42,379 bases of DNA, taken from the NCBI RefSeq assembly GCF_963678635.1, contig NW_026970912.1:1-42379 (forward strand). Direction: 5' to 3'. Source of the DNA: Symsagittifera roscoffensis (lineage: Eukaryota; Xenacoelomorpha; Acoela; Convolutidae). The notes under the pieces are model-generated. The model was not told the DNA's origin, did not search any database, and saw only the letters and a list, made by a program, of their open reading frames with translations. Positions 24,180 to 35,263 of this stretch are shown here, piece by piece (position 1 is the first letter of the stretch; each line of letters starts with the position of its first letter). Both the position numbers and the translations under genes were made by a program.

Positions 24180-25318
24180 CAAAAATTGCTAACCAACAAT
24201 CACAAAATCAGTCTTCAACAGCGTCATCCCAAAAAAACCCAGCAATTCCCACAACTACCCAAAACCCCCAAACATCCACACGAATTTCTTTTCAAGATAA
24301 TTCATACACTTTTGAAGAACGACACGCTCGCTTATCCGAACCATTAGAACCAGTTCAGCGACAGGCACCTCCAAGTGAACCAACATATAATTTGTACCCC
24401 ACAATACCACAAGAATTAAGCAGATTAAGAAACAAAAGTCAGAACCAAAATACAGTCGAAATAAATAGACAAAATATACATCCACGAATAAAAAGAAGTT
24501 TTCAAACCCAATAGAAGTTTTCAAACCCCATTTTAATATACCCCAATCGCCAACACCAACTACTTCAGAAATTTCAAGTAGTACATTGCCAGAAGCTCCC
24601 ACACTACTTTCACAACAGAACACTTCAAATATACTCTCAGATTACTTAGGTTCAACACCAACATCTGAACAAATACGTGAAAATCCCTTTAACCCCCCCC
24701 CCCCCCCCCCCAACCCACCGCACGACTACCATATTGGGCAACACACTCATATACACAAGGTGAACCAAACTTAGTGAATAATCCAATAGATATTTCTACG
24801 GATACAACACTATCATCACTACCAGAAACATTATCACTACCGTCGACACCATCATTAAGTCAAATTTCACCGACGCTTTTCCCTTTAAATTTCCCAAATA
24901 ACCTCGACGCTAGATATCGAGAACAATCATCAACAAATATCCCTTTACGACTAGTCTGGAATACATTCGTAGCATTCCCACCAATATTTGGACAACAACA
25001 AGATAGTAAACGACTCCACACTTGGGCACTCAACAGACTACATTATAGACCAGTTACCACGAAGATAATCGTGAACACAATATTCAAATACTTCAACAAA
25101 ATAGTCTCCAATTGAAATTCGAAATCACGATCAAACTTTACAATATTGTTCAACATCCCTATCCATTAAATCCACCAAACATAACAGCTCAATCGCTACC
25201 ACCACCATTTATAACAACTGAAGAAATATATAGATACGACAGATATACAAAAAACACAATTGGTTACATCATATTTTATAACCCATTTTCAGGATTATCA
25301 TACACATGTATATTCTAA
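24180..25318 (+). pseudogene. Pro/Ser/Thr-rich ORF, copy A, broken
   Basis: Counterpart of about 29050-30173. Its pieces lie in several frames: 24586-24774, 24774-25115 and 25112-25318. A pure C run of 19 bases at 24693-24711 (12 in copy B) encodes polyproline and shifts the frame, and a second change near 25050 disrupts the region after the 'LHTWALNRL' segment. The C-terminal part with 'YDRYTKNTIGYIIFYNPFSGLSYTC' remains readable. Confidence 0.6.
24693..24711 (+). repeat. Poly-C tract, copy A
   Basis: Nineteen consecutive C in a coding-like region; the equivalent tract in copy B (29554-29565) has twelve. Rapid length change, or a sequencing/assembly length error, is likely. Confidence 0.9.
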
Positions 25319-25936
25319 AAATAATAACATTTCAACACATCTTTTTTCAAATATTTTCCGACCAAAACACAAATCCTTCTCCTCGCACAGGACCCCAGGA
25401 TTTATTAGTAACACACTACGATTGTGAAGAAAACGAAAAAAAAACACTACACAAATTTGCAATAAATCAAGTATCACAATGCGAAACAGAACCACAAGCT
25501 ATAGAAACTACAAATATAATAGCAAAATTGTATTTAAAAGCCCGAGCAACAACAGTCACAGGATATAAATTTACAGCAACATTTTCCGAAAAGAAAGTAC
25601 ACTGTTCATAAGTTTCCAATGAAAATAAGGACCGACTTGATCACGAATCATTCTATCAAAGTAATTTAGAACGACTTTTACACCTAAATCCCGATGATTG
25701 TAAAAACAAACTACTAAGACTGAACATCACAAGAAATAGAAATACAGACAGGAAAATAGTAAATTTCCAAGTCTTTGCCGATTCTGTACATCAAGCACAA
25801 CTTAAGCGATATCAAGGACATATTAAATTAGACGAAAAATACCCATACAACGGCGCACACGGAAGATTATATTATGACATACACGATAAACACATTGGAA
25901 TGAATAAGCCTTCAAACTGCAAAGCAGACATAAAAA
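25306..25936 (+). pseudogene. Envelope-like gene N-terminal part, copy A, truncated by duplication
   Basis: ATG at 25306 overlaps the end of the upstream ORF by 13 bases (stop 25316-25318). The first 17 residues are hydrophobic (MYILKIITFQHIFFQIF) and may be a signal peptide. The frame is open to TAA 25609-25611, where copy B has CAA, and then stays open to the duplication junction at 25936. This copy preserves the N-terminal third better than copy B, but its remainder is missing: the sequence runs into the second integrase copy. Confidence 0.55.
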
Positions 25937-26490
25937 ATATTGATCAATCACAGATAAAAAATCTACCATATTTTCGACTCTACTTAGATTGCCAGAATAA
26001 TCACTACGAAGTTGATTTACTAGGCACATCGACTTTTAAACCAATTCCATACTCACAATGGATAAAAAATAAAACTCAACAAAAAGAATAAATCAACACT
26101 CGCATAAAAAGACCTTTTTCCATTAATTGAAAAAGAAAATTTAACCAATAAAACTTTTATCAGGACCGCAAACAAACGGATCAAATTACACAATAAATCA
26201 AATTTTTGATCTCCATGACCCACTTGACACAATTCCCCTATCAAAACTAGAAATTGGCAATGTTTTTCTCCCCCCAACAAGGAAATTTACACTTGAACTT
26301 TTAAAACAATATCAAAATCTCGGCCCAGTAATTAGACAACTAAAATCCCGTAAAAGCAGATACCACAATTTTAGGATATAAAACACTCCTCCGATATTTC
26401 CAAAAATTTATTAACACAACAATTAATGAAAATACAGATCTTTTAGAAAATCAATTAAATGATTCCAAAGTTCCCTGTCTTCCTTTAAGT

Positions 26491-28011
26491 ATGATATTAA
26501 TAGCTTTTAACATCTCACATACACAAAATACTAAAGGACACTCCGGATCAGAAAAAACTAACTCGAACTTTACACAAAATTTTTATTTCCCAAATGCGCC
26601 AATTTGGATAAAAGTATTTTGCAATGATTGTAAAATATGTCAATTAAACAAACCTTATCCAAATCAAAAACCAATAGCACAAAAACAAGATGTTAAAGGA
26701 CAAAGCTTATATTTTAACCATCGAATTTCATTCGATACAAAAGGACCAATTTCACCATCTTCTGAAGGAAACTCCTACATTATGGTCATTTTTGACGCTT
26801 TCACACACAATGTAGCACTCAATCCACTACCACATTGTAATGCTTATTATGCTTACACGACGCTTTATGAACATTGGATAGCTAAATTCGGATTACCAGA
26901 AATCTTAGTTACAGACAACGGTAAGAATTCATCAATAATGAAATCATCACACTATGCCACTTATATAACATCAAACATAAACCACGTACATCTCATGCAC
27001 ATTGGGCAAACGGTTTAGTCGAAGGTATGAACCGTTCACTACAAGAATATCTCCGATGTATCATGAATAGAAATGATACAAAATATACAGAATGGTCAGC
27101 AGATGTACAATTATTTCCCTCAGCATACAATTCAGAAATCACGTCAACTTTAGGAATGTCATCATACGAAATGGTTTTTAATCAAAAGCCACGTAAACCA
27201 ATTATGTTTACTGCAAATTCCCATAAAAATGCACAAGGTTATTGCCAACCAAATAAAGACTCAAATTGTTATAACCTACCTTTACACACACATGATGAAG
27301 ATCATTTTCATCACCCACAAATTCATAAATTAGCCTCCGGCACACACACCGAATGGATTTTAAATAGAGATAAAAACACAATGAAATTTACCAAAAAGTA
27401 AGAAAAAAATTGTTACAAAGGCAAAACATTAACGATCAAAATAATTCACGCTTTACACCAGCCACAGATTTAAAAATTGGAACATTTGTCTTAAAACCTA
27501 ACTTAAATACGCAAAAAGGAATCTCTAAAAAATTACAACCACTTTGAAAAGGACTATACCAAAAAATTGCCAAACCCACTGACGTGACGTATAAACTTAC
27601 TGATTCAATTAAAAAAGAAATTCTTCAACATCGTAACAATCTATTGCACTACTACCCAAAAGAATACGCACTACGCGATTTCACTCAATTATATTCTTTC
27701 ACAGGTTTAAATTTTGTTCAAAATCACCCACATACAGAAAAAGAAATTGATGAACAACACAACATTCATCAAGAAAATCGAACACAAATCAAAGCTAACA
27801 ACAATCAAAAAATACCAGACCAAAAAAAATACGTCAAAAAAACAGGAAATTGATAGAAAAAAACTTATCGCAAGAACAACTAGGAAATTCAGAACATAGA
27901 GAATCATCACGACTTAGAAATCAACCACGTAAAAATTACAAAACATTCATTCCACAATCTGAAATATTAAAGAAAGTTGAATTTCAAAATAACTTTGATT
28001 TTAAAAATTAA
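26491..28011 (+). pseudogene. Integrase, copy B, broken
   Basis: Counterpart of 21630-23150. The HHCC zinc finger, catalytic Asp codons at 26734 and 26914, and Glu at 27021 are all present; the one-base loss between the second Asp and the Glu is shared with copy A. This copy lacks copy A's TAA at the 22070 position (it has TCA) and reads TAT at the other, so it is the less damaged of the two. A private TAA truncates the frame at 27399-27401 (copy A has GAA). Shared TGA in the C-terminal GPY/F-like region and a charged tail ending at TAA 28009 follow. Confidence 0.9.
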
Positions 28012-28830
28012 TAATTTTTGCACCTCTGGATCATTTTGATCTTTCATTTTTCAAGATAACATGCTGACAAATACGCAACAATTCTAGTTCAGATTCAGCC
28101 AATAGGATTTTCTCAAATCCGATACCTTCTATATCTAAAACACCAACCTATTAGCCGGAAGATATTAAACTCCAGGCATATCTATAAGTATAACTTCACA
28201 ACCTCCAGGTCACAAATAAGCAACTCGCTAAAACTTGACAACTAAAATAAATACCACCATAATATTACAACCCTCCCATATCTATCAACGCAAAGATCAA
28301 CAATATTTTCCCAACTCAGACCTCAAAAACCCTCCAACCAAAAATGACAAATTAGCCTAAAGTAAAAAAGGACCATATTCATTTGGCCTAAATTTCAAAT
28401 ATTTAAAAAATACCCCAAATCAGCCGACAAATAAAAATAAAGCAAAGAAGACCATCCGAAACCATAAAATCAGCCCCCAACAAAAATTTCACAAAACTCA
28501 ACGCACTTGTCAAAAAATCCATAAATAATGGACCACATTTGAATCTCGCCTCAAATAACAAAAAAAATCGAGGAAGAAATCATTTCTTAAATGCTCTTCT
28601 CTCGATCAGTCAATATCTTCAAAAACACAATTTTGAATTTTTCAAAAAACTTTTTCATACTAGTTAAACTTTTTTTCATATTTCTATTTGATAATTTTGA
28701 AGCTTTTATAATCATTTTAAAAATCTTCTGCAACATTTTTTAAATTTTGTACTCCCTACTTGAAATATCTCTCCAACTTTCCCAAATCATTCATCATGTT
28801 CCCAGGTACGATAATTCAAAGTCTATTTAA
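28012..28830 (+). other. pol to accessory-gene spacer, copy B
   Basis: Noncoding counterpart of 23151-23969, more diverged from it than the integrase parts are from each other. It ends in a C/T-rich run and CCCAG at 28801-28805, an acceptor-like site 26 bases before the next ATG. Confidence 0.5.
28805..28805 (+). promoter_or_regulatory. Splice-acceptor-like site, copy B
   Basis: Pyrimidine-rich sequence (CTCTCCAACTTTCCC and on) followed by TTCCCAG. Together with the donor-like GTAAGT at 14332 it would remove gag and pol and expose the downstream genes. Confidence 0.35.
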
Positions 28831-29019
28831 ATGATACGAACAAGTTTCAGTAGAACAGATATTTTTTTACTGTTTGTAATTTTCATCATATTTTTATCAT
28901 CCCTAATACTGACAATGTGCAAATGTGTAAAAAAGGCAATAGTCACATTCGCCTTAGCAACAATCCTTTTAATTCTTTTCATCGAAGAATACTACAATAA
29001 ACATAAATCCTCCCACTAG
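28831..29019 (+). CDS. Small double-hydrophobic membrane ORF (62 residues)
   Basis: An intact ATG frame of 62 codons. Two hydrophobic segments (about residues 10-28 and 35-53) flank a short loop with Cys-Lys-Cys and two Lys, and the C-terminus is charged and polar. That topology resembles a helical hairpin membrane protein. It sits right after an acceptor-like site and before the Pro-rich and envelope-like frames, so it could be the first gene on a spliced mRNA. It could equally be the signal-anchor exon of the next gene. It is duplicated at 23970-24158, where codon 3 is a stop. No family is recognised, and a viroporin-like role is only a guess from topology. Confidence 0.5.
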   Translation: MIRTSFSRTDIFLLFVIFIIFLSSLILTMCKCVKKAIVTFALATILLILFIEEYYNKHKSSH

Positions 29020-29049
29020 AAAAAATCAATCGAACACTTTCAAAAATTG

Positions 29050-30173
29050 CTAACCAACAATCACAAAATCAGTCTTCAACAACGTCATCCCAAAAAAACC
29101 AGCAATTCCCACAACTACAACAAAAATTCCAAAAATCCACACGAATTTCTTTTCAAGATAATCCATACACTTTTGAAGAACGACACGCTCGCTTATCCGA
29201 ACCATTAGAACCAGTTCAGCTACAGGCACCTCCAAGTGAACCAACATATAATTTGTACCCCACAATACCACAAAAATTAAGCTGATTAAGAAACAAAAGT
29301 CAAAACCAAAATACAGTCGAAATAAATAGACAAAATATCCATCCACGAAGAAAAATAAGTTTTCAAACCCAATAGAAGTTTTCAAACCCCATTTTAATAT
29401 ACCCCAATCGCCAACACCAACTACTTCAGAAATTTCAAACAGTACATTGCCAGAAGCTCCCACACTACTTTCACAACAGAACACTTCAAATATACTCTCA
29501 GATTACTTAGGTTCAACACCAACATCTGAACAAATACGTGAAAATCCCTTTAACCCCCCCCCCCCAACCCACCGCACGACTACCATATTGGGCAACACAC
29601 TCATATACACAAGGTGAACCAAACTTAGTGAATAATCCAATAGATATTTATACGGATACAACACTATCATCACTACCAGAAACATTATCACTACCGCCGA
29701 CACCATCATTAAGTCAAATTTCACCGACGCTTTTCACTTTAAATTTCCCAAATAACCTCGACGCTAGATATCGAGAACAATCATCAACAAATATCCCTTT
29801 ACGACTAGACTGGAATACATTCGTAGCACCCCCACCATTATTTGGACAACAACAAGATAGTAAACGACTCCACACTTGGGCACTCAACAGACTACAATAT
29901 AGACAAGATATCCACGAAGATAATCGTGAACACAATATTCAAATACTTCAACAAAATAGTCTCCAATTGAAATTCGAAATCACGATCAAACTTAACAATA
30001 TTGTTCAACATCCATATCCATTAAATCCACCAAACATAACAGCTCAATCGCTACCACCACCATTTATAACACCTGAAGTAATATATAGATACGACAGATA
30101 TACAAAAAACACAATTGGTTACATCATATTTTATAACCCATACTCAGGATTATCATACACATGTATATTCTAA
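29050..30173 (+). pseudogene. Pro/Ser/Thr-rich ORF, copy B, broken in its first half
   Basis: The clean part is 29538-30173 (211 codons). It begins in a proline run coded by the poly-C tract (29554-29565), followed by a Ser/Thr/Leu/Pro-rich stretch and then a more folded-looking part. That part contains 'RLHTWALNRLQYRQ', an Asn/Gln-rich helix-like 'EDNREHNIQILQQNSLQLKF', and a Tyr-rich C-terminus ending SGLSYTCIF. Upstream, 29050-29530 reads in other frames as Gln/Pro/Ser-rich sequence ('TRISFQDNPYTFEERHARL'-like). No known domain is recognised. It overlaps the start of the envelope-like ORF by 13 bases. Confidence 0.55.
29554..29565 (+). repeat. Poly-C tract, copy B
   Basis: Twelve consecutive C, against nineteen in copy A. 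Confidence 0.9.
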
Positions 30174-32498
30174 AAATAATAACATTTCAACACATCTTTT
30201 TTGAAATATTTTCCGACCAAAACCCAAATCCTTCTCCTCGCACAGGACCCCAGGATTTATTAGTAACACACTACGATTGTGAAGAAAACGAAAAAAAAAC
30301 ACTACACAAATTTGCAATAAATCAAGTATCACAATGCGAAACAGAACCACAAGCTATAGAAACTACAAATGTAATAGCAAAATTGTATTTAAAAGCCTGA
30401 GCAACAACAGTCACAGGATATAATTTACAGCAACATTTTCCGAAAAGAAAGTACACTGTTCACAAGTTTCCATTGAAAATAAGGACCGACTTGATCACGA
30501 ATCATTCTATCAAAGTAATTTAGAACGACTTTTACACCTAAATCCCGATGATTGTAAAAAGAAACTACTAAGACTGAACATCAAAAGAAATAGAAATATA
30601 GACAGGAAAATAGTAAATTTCCTAGTCTTTTTCGATTCTGTACATCAAGCACAACTTAAACGATATCAAGGACATATTAAATTAGACGAAAAATACCCAT
30701 ACAACGGCGCACACGGAAGATTAACTTATGACATACACGATAAACACATTGGAATAAATAAGCCTTCAAACTGCAAAGCAGACACAAAAAATAAAGGATA
30801 TCAAGAGATAATGTTTTTTGATTGGAAAATACAACTCGAAAAAGTACAACTCACACGAGATTCATCTGATAACACAATGATCTAGCAAGGAATAAGATTA
30901 CTTTGCAAAAACGATCAAGGTTATTGTGACCCTACAACAAGGACCCAAGCAACAATTGTTTGGTTTCCCGAAGAGACATGCACAACATTCCAAGTAGCGA
31001 AAATACACGCTCGAATTATAAAATTCCATGAAAAATATTTTATAGAATCAATTCCATACGAACAAGTAAATCCATACCGGAAACAAAGTAATGATTTTGA
31101 AATATTCGTGATAAAGAAAATAAATTAACACGTTTCCAAATCTATCAAGAAACAGAAATTGCATGTAAATAGAGAAATCCACTTTATAAGACACAATACT
31201 CTGAAAAGTTGTCGAATACGAAAAAGGTTTCGACATGAACACTAGGAAAATAAAGTTTGACCCTTATGCCACAAGTCATCCTAAAAATGAAGGATTATCA
31301 TACATTCCAGTTAACTTTCAAAAAAGCACAGATCAACCTGTTGGAAAACTAAAACCACATGACAGTAAAAGCACACGTTTACAAGAACTATCACTAATGA
31401 ATAGAACCAATTTCGGTAATATTCATTGAGATATCCACTTAGATATGAAATTAGACTACACAATTAGTCGAATTTTTCAAGAAATGTCACTCTCCGAATT
31501 AGAAACACTTCACCAACTATGCGAATTGGAAAGAACACAAATCCTACAATCACTCGCACTAGCAGTACTAAAAAAAACTTACGCAGATTATTTATTATCA
31601 AGAAACAGATCAAATTTTCTTAATTACGAAGTAAATATTTTATGGTTTTATACTTTTACCAAAAAAGTATCACCACTATATGTTTTTGAAGACAAATAAT
31701 GATATAAAAGAATCCCTATGTGCTATAAAAATAAAGTACAATTTGTCGACATACTTTCAAGACGAACACATTTTTGGGATACCGCAGTCCCATGTGGATC
31801 AAAAATAGCCACAATGTAGTACAATTGAATCCTGATGAAGACAAAAACTATCTCACTTACAATACCCTACGTTAAGGCAATCACATAAAAAAATTTCACC
31901 CGAAAGCATCAGAGCTATTGCTCGAAATCCAAATATTGATTTACAATCATTTCGAATATATTCTAAATCAGATATCCAACATCACATTAGAACACAATAA
32001 TTTCAGGAATTGTCAACACAAAGACAATCAATTGACCAGAATTTAAGAAAACTTGCCGAAACCGCAGGATTCGCAGGTATTTATACACAAGATTATAGCG
32101 GATATTTTAAAGACATTAAACACTACATATGTTCAAACGGTGAAAAATACAGACCACAAGATAATTCACCTATAAATAATTTCAGTTTTATCACCCTAAA
32201 GAACGAAATTCTAGCTTTTCTAGGATGGCCCCATTACATCTTAGAAAAATTAACTATCTTATACGCCATGTTTAATTTTATAGGATTTCTTTTCTCACTC
32301 TTAAAAGGAATCTATAACACATGCGCTATACACACACAAGTAAACAGACAAGCAAGTGTAGCACGTATACTATTTGCAGGATTTTTTGGAATTTTTTCAT
32401 CATCAATAAACAAAAAACTTCTAGATGCACAAATGAAAGAATATAACACGAAAATATCCACAAGACAAACACTTACGACGAAGAACAGAATAATATAG
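30161..32498 (+). pseudogene. Envelope-like glycoprotein gene, broken
   Basis: About 780 codons in several frames. The ATG at 30161 is followed by a hydrophobic, signal-like N-terminus. The ectodomain-like part (30200-31700) contains scattered Cys residues, including a cluster around 30900-30985. Damage includes TGA at 30398 (CGA in copy A), a 1-nt loss at about 30421, TAG near 30883, and a stop at 31427-31429. The last 162 codons (32010-32498) are open and have two hydrophobic segments, about residues 70-105 and 120-137, as expected for a membrane-anchored end. Downstream-of-pol position, signal-like start and C-terminal anchor are what one expects of a retroviral or errantivirus env. No fusion peptide or cleavage site is identified and no specific viral glycoprotein family is recognised. 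Confidence 0.5.
32010..32498 (+). pseudogene. Membrane-anchor end of envelope-like protein
   Basis: 162-codon open frame. Residues about 70-105 form a long hydrophobic stretch (GWPHYILEKLTILYAMFNF then IGFLFSLLKGIYN), and a shorter one lies at about 120-137 (ARILFAGFFGIFSSSI). The remainder is polar. It may be two membrane passes or one anchor plus an amphipathic helix. Confidence 0.55.
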
Positions 32499-34331
32499 AG
32501 ATAACACCTACCGCACTACAGATAACACCTACCGCACCAAATTTTGGATTCCTCCATCGCTCAAATTCCCACCCAGCCAACCTCCAAATTCAAATCCCAA
32601 TAATCCCCCTTTTTGTTTTCCCACCACCCGATTTTTCGATCATTAATATTTCATCAAGCACGAATTCTGAAACTAACTCAGATATTTCAGTTTTATATTC
32701 TATCTCACAATTTAATAACCCTAATGTAGAAACCCCCGACGAATTTGCAGACTCCGAACCATCTCCCTCTAATTATACCCAGACCAACTCCTCAGTTTTT
32801 TTCAAAAACCCCTTTTTCAACCAATCTCACCAAATAATCCACTCCCATCCATTTTACTCCTTCTTATGCTTCCCAAGGGACCCCAACCTATTCTCCACTT
32901 CATTCCGATAGATCATATAATAATTCCCCAGATAACCCCCAAATTTCCCAGGAGCTCGATAATTTTATAACTTTACAACAACAATTAATACACCCCAATA
33001 CTCTCACAATACATCAACTATCATCCACAATAACATCCTCAAATCCACCTACTCCTACACCCTCCTCAGCTTACACTCCATCATTAGCACAATCATCCAC
33101 ATCCACCTAAACACCTACTAGCACTCACCGATCTCATCGCACTTTTAAACGAAAGTTTCCAAATCACCCATTCTCAACCAAACCCGGAACAGCCCGCGAA
33201 TATATTAATCACCCGCAACACACCAACACGAAAAATTTTCTTGAAATCACCTTACCCTCATTTCCGCAATATACATTAAACACACCTAACGATACTAATG
33301 ACCCACGCAACTTTGTAGATGAACATGTTTTAATGCCAACACTTCATTATAATTTTACTAACCCCCTTTGCCTACCACTATCAAATAATCATGGTAGCAT
33401 AGAAAAGAACAAAAATATTTTATAGAGACTCACCACAACACTAACACCTCGACAATTTACTTACGTTGGATATAAAAAGTTACTAAAAACATTCACTGCA
33501 CCCCGAGCTAACGAGTTTGCAATAGAATATTATGATCCTAATATCATCCGCCCTAATCAAGACCAGTTTTTAGATGAAGACCGCTTCGCAAACCCGCAAC
33601 TAACAGAAAAATTTTTCATCAAAACATCATATGTATTCACACTTAATATTTTTGATAGAAAAAATGACCACATACTTTCAGAATCACTAGCTGATATTCA
33701 AGCATACGAGAGCTTCTAAGATAAATTTCAGTTATTTTCACTAACCTTTCACTTTCTTTCACCACAGGAACGCGATTTGGACTGTTCCCACGATATTATG
33801 TTACGCACTAAACAAACCGACACCTATACATACTATCGTTTTATACAAAATCGTTTTGATTTGCATACCCCATCAAGACAACCTCACCATCGTTTTCAGT
33901 TTCTTAACTCAAAGTACACGTCACCATTTTTCCCTAATTTTACATATTGCATCAAAGATACTAATCTCCACGGCATCCTCCGCATCTGTGACCCAGTTAA
34001 CCAAATGTATATATTCTGTCCCATCACGAAGACCTTCAATGCCGACGAATCCAGACCCTTGCTTATCCCGCATGAATTTATCCAGCCTATTGAAATACCC
34101 AAATTAGAATTCATTCACAATACTAATTACAATCATGAAATATATAACCTCATTCAAAACACACCTCACGAGTTTGCAGTAGGCACCGAAGAACTAAACA
34201 CCATTAAATCACTTCAATTGCTTTGGCCACTGCTACAAACTAAAAACATCCTACGCATACTAGCCAAATTACTAACAACATCAGATATGATACACGACAT
34301 CTTCCCCCACGGCTTTTTCCCAGAAGATTAA
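32499..34331 (+). pseudogene. Last accessory ORF, unknown function, broken
   Basis: From about 32510 to 33130 the sequence reads, in changing frames, as Pro/Ser/Asn/Phe-rich low-complexity protein. From 33240 a single frame runs to TAA at 34329-34331, interrupted only by TAG near 33422 and TAA near 33717. The final 184 codons (33777-34331) are fully open and look like a folded domain with Tyr, Phe, His and Asp. No transmembrane segment is visible and I recognise no family. The long frame with only two stops in an otherwise decayed element argues that it was a real gene, placed after the envelope-like ORF. Confidence 0.55.
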
Positions 34332-35159
34332 GATAAGTAAAAATTGAAATACTCTTAACTAATAAATTTAAACTAGTACTAACCATTTTCTATCAATGTT
34401 TGATTTATTTTTCTAGTCTTCACACCACGATCATCTACAAAACAGAAAATAATCATAAAAAAAAAAAATTTTTTAAATTCCCTTAAAACTCTTTAATTTC
34501 TTGCACTAAATAATCAAGTAAAATTCATGCCAAATGTAGTAATTTTATTTATAAATTATTTCCCCATGAAGCAGTAAACTCAATTACGATGAAAATTTAT
34601 TATTTAAAATTTCCCCCAAACGCAGTAAAAATCAAATTCTATGCAATAAATTGATAAAATGAGAAAGCAGTACTAACCTTTTCAAATATTTTCATTCACT
34701 CGCACAAGAATTCTATCCAAACTCGCACAGCTCGCCCACGAAGAATTGTTTAAATAATGATTTTAGGTTTCAAGCTTTCCTTATCAACAACTCTGACACA
34801 CGATAACAAGTTTCAAACTTTCCTTTAACCCGGTTGGAAAGGAATTATATACCAAACTAAACTAACCAACGCAGCTTACTAAACACCACAAATCATAAAA
34901 TAACAGCATGACTAAGAAAAGAAAACCAACAGTACTCAAACTGGATTAACCCAGTTTAAAACTGGATAATTTATTCTTTTGAAGACTATTATAAAGTCTG
35001 AGAAAGAAATGATAAAACACAAAAAAGTCGCAGAACAAACCCATACCAAAACCAATTTGATTTTTGAAAAAAGGACACAAACAAAGTAACATAAGAAAGA
35101 CCAACATAAACCCAACACAAAACGTTATCACATAACATGACCTCTCAAAGAAACAGCAT

Positions 35160-35262
35160 GAAATCATACTCCCACTCCTGGCTTAACCCACCAGAGAGGA
35201 CTTCCTGAGCATGCTCTATAGCCGGACTAACCCACCGCGCTACATCCACGCTTTGTGACCAC
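35160..35262 (-). repeat. tRNA-like / SINE-like island (antisense)
   Basis: Read on the minus strand, 35242-35227 gives TAGCGCGGTGGGTTAG, close to the D-arm/A-box of tRNA genes (TAGCNCAGTNGGTTAG). After 37 bases, 35189-35177 gives GGGTTAAGCCAGG, a weak B-box lying in a T-arm-like hairpin. The segment is much richer in GC than its surroundings. A canonical acceptor stem and full cloverleaf cannot be drawn, so this is not a functional tRNA; a tRNA-derived SINE inserted in the element is the best guess. Confidence 0.35.
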
Positions 35263-35263
35263 A

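Larger units (their letters stand above)
21076..25936 (+). repeat. Internal tandem duplication, copy A
   Basis: 4,861 bp, followed immediately by a near-identical copy. It starts in the RNase H-integrase linker and ends inside the envelope-like gene. The left junction reads ...aactgat/attgatc, the central junction ...aaaaaat/attgatc, the right end ...aaaaaat/aaaggat; the breakpoints share only 'at', so no long homology drove the event. Differences between copies are sparse in the integrase half (about a dozen in 2 kb) and denser in the rest. Confidence 0.95.
25937..30795 (+). repeat. Internal tandem duplication, copy B
   Basis: Second copy of the 4.86 kb block, offset 4,861 bp from copy A until the poly-C tract and about 4,854-4,859 bp after it. 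It continues at 30796 into the unduplicated part of the envelope-like gene. Confidence 0.95.

Noticed and set aside
14959-34331. An altered genetic code explaining the many in-frame stops
   Set aside because: All three stop codons occur, and where the duplicated copies can be compared the stops are single changes from sense codons (TAT to TAA, CAA to TAA, CGA to TGA). There are also 1-nt indels. This is decay.
35160-35262. A genuine tRNA gene on the minus strand
   Set aside because: The D-arm matches well, but the acceptor stem does not pair and no anticodon arm could be recognised. A SINE-like remnant fits better.
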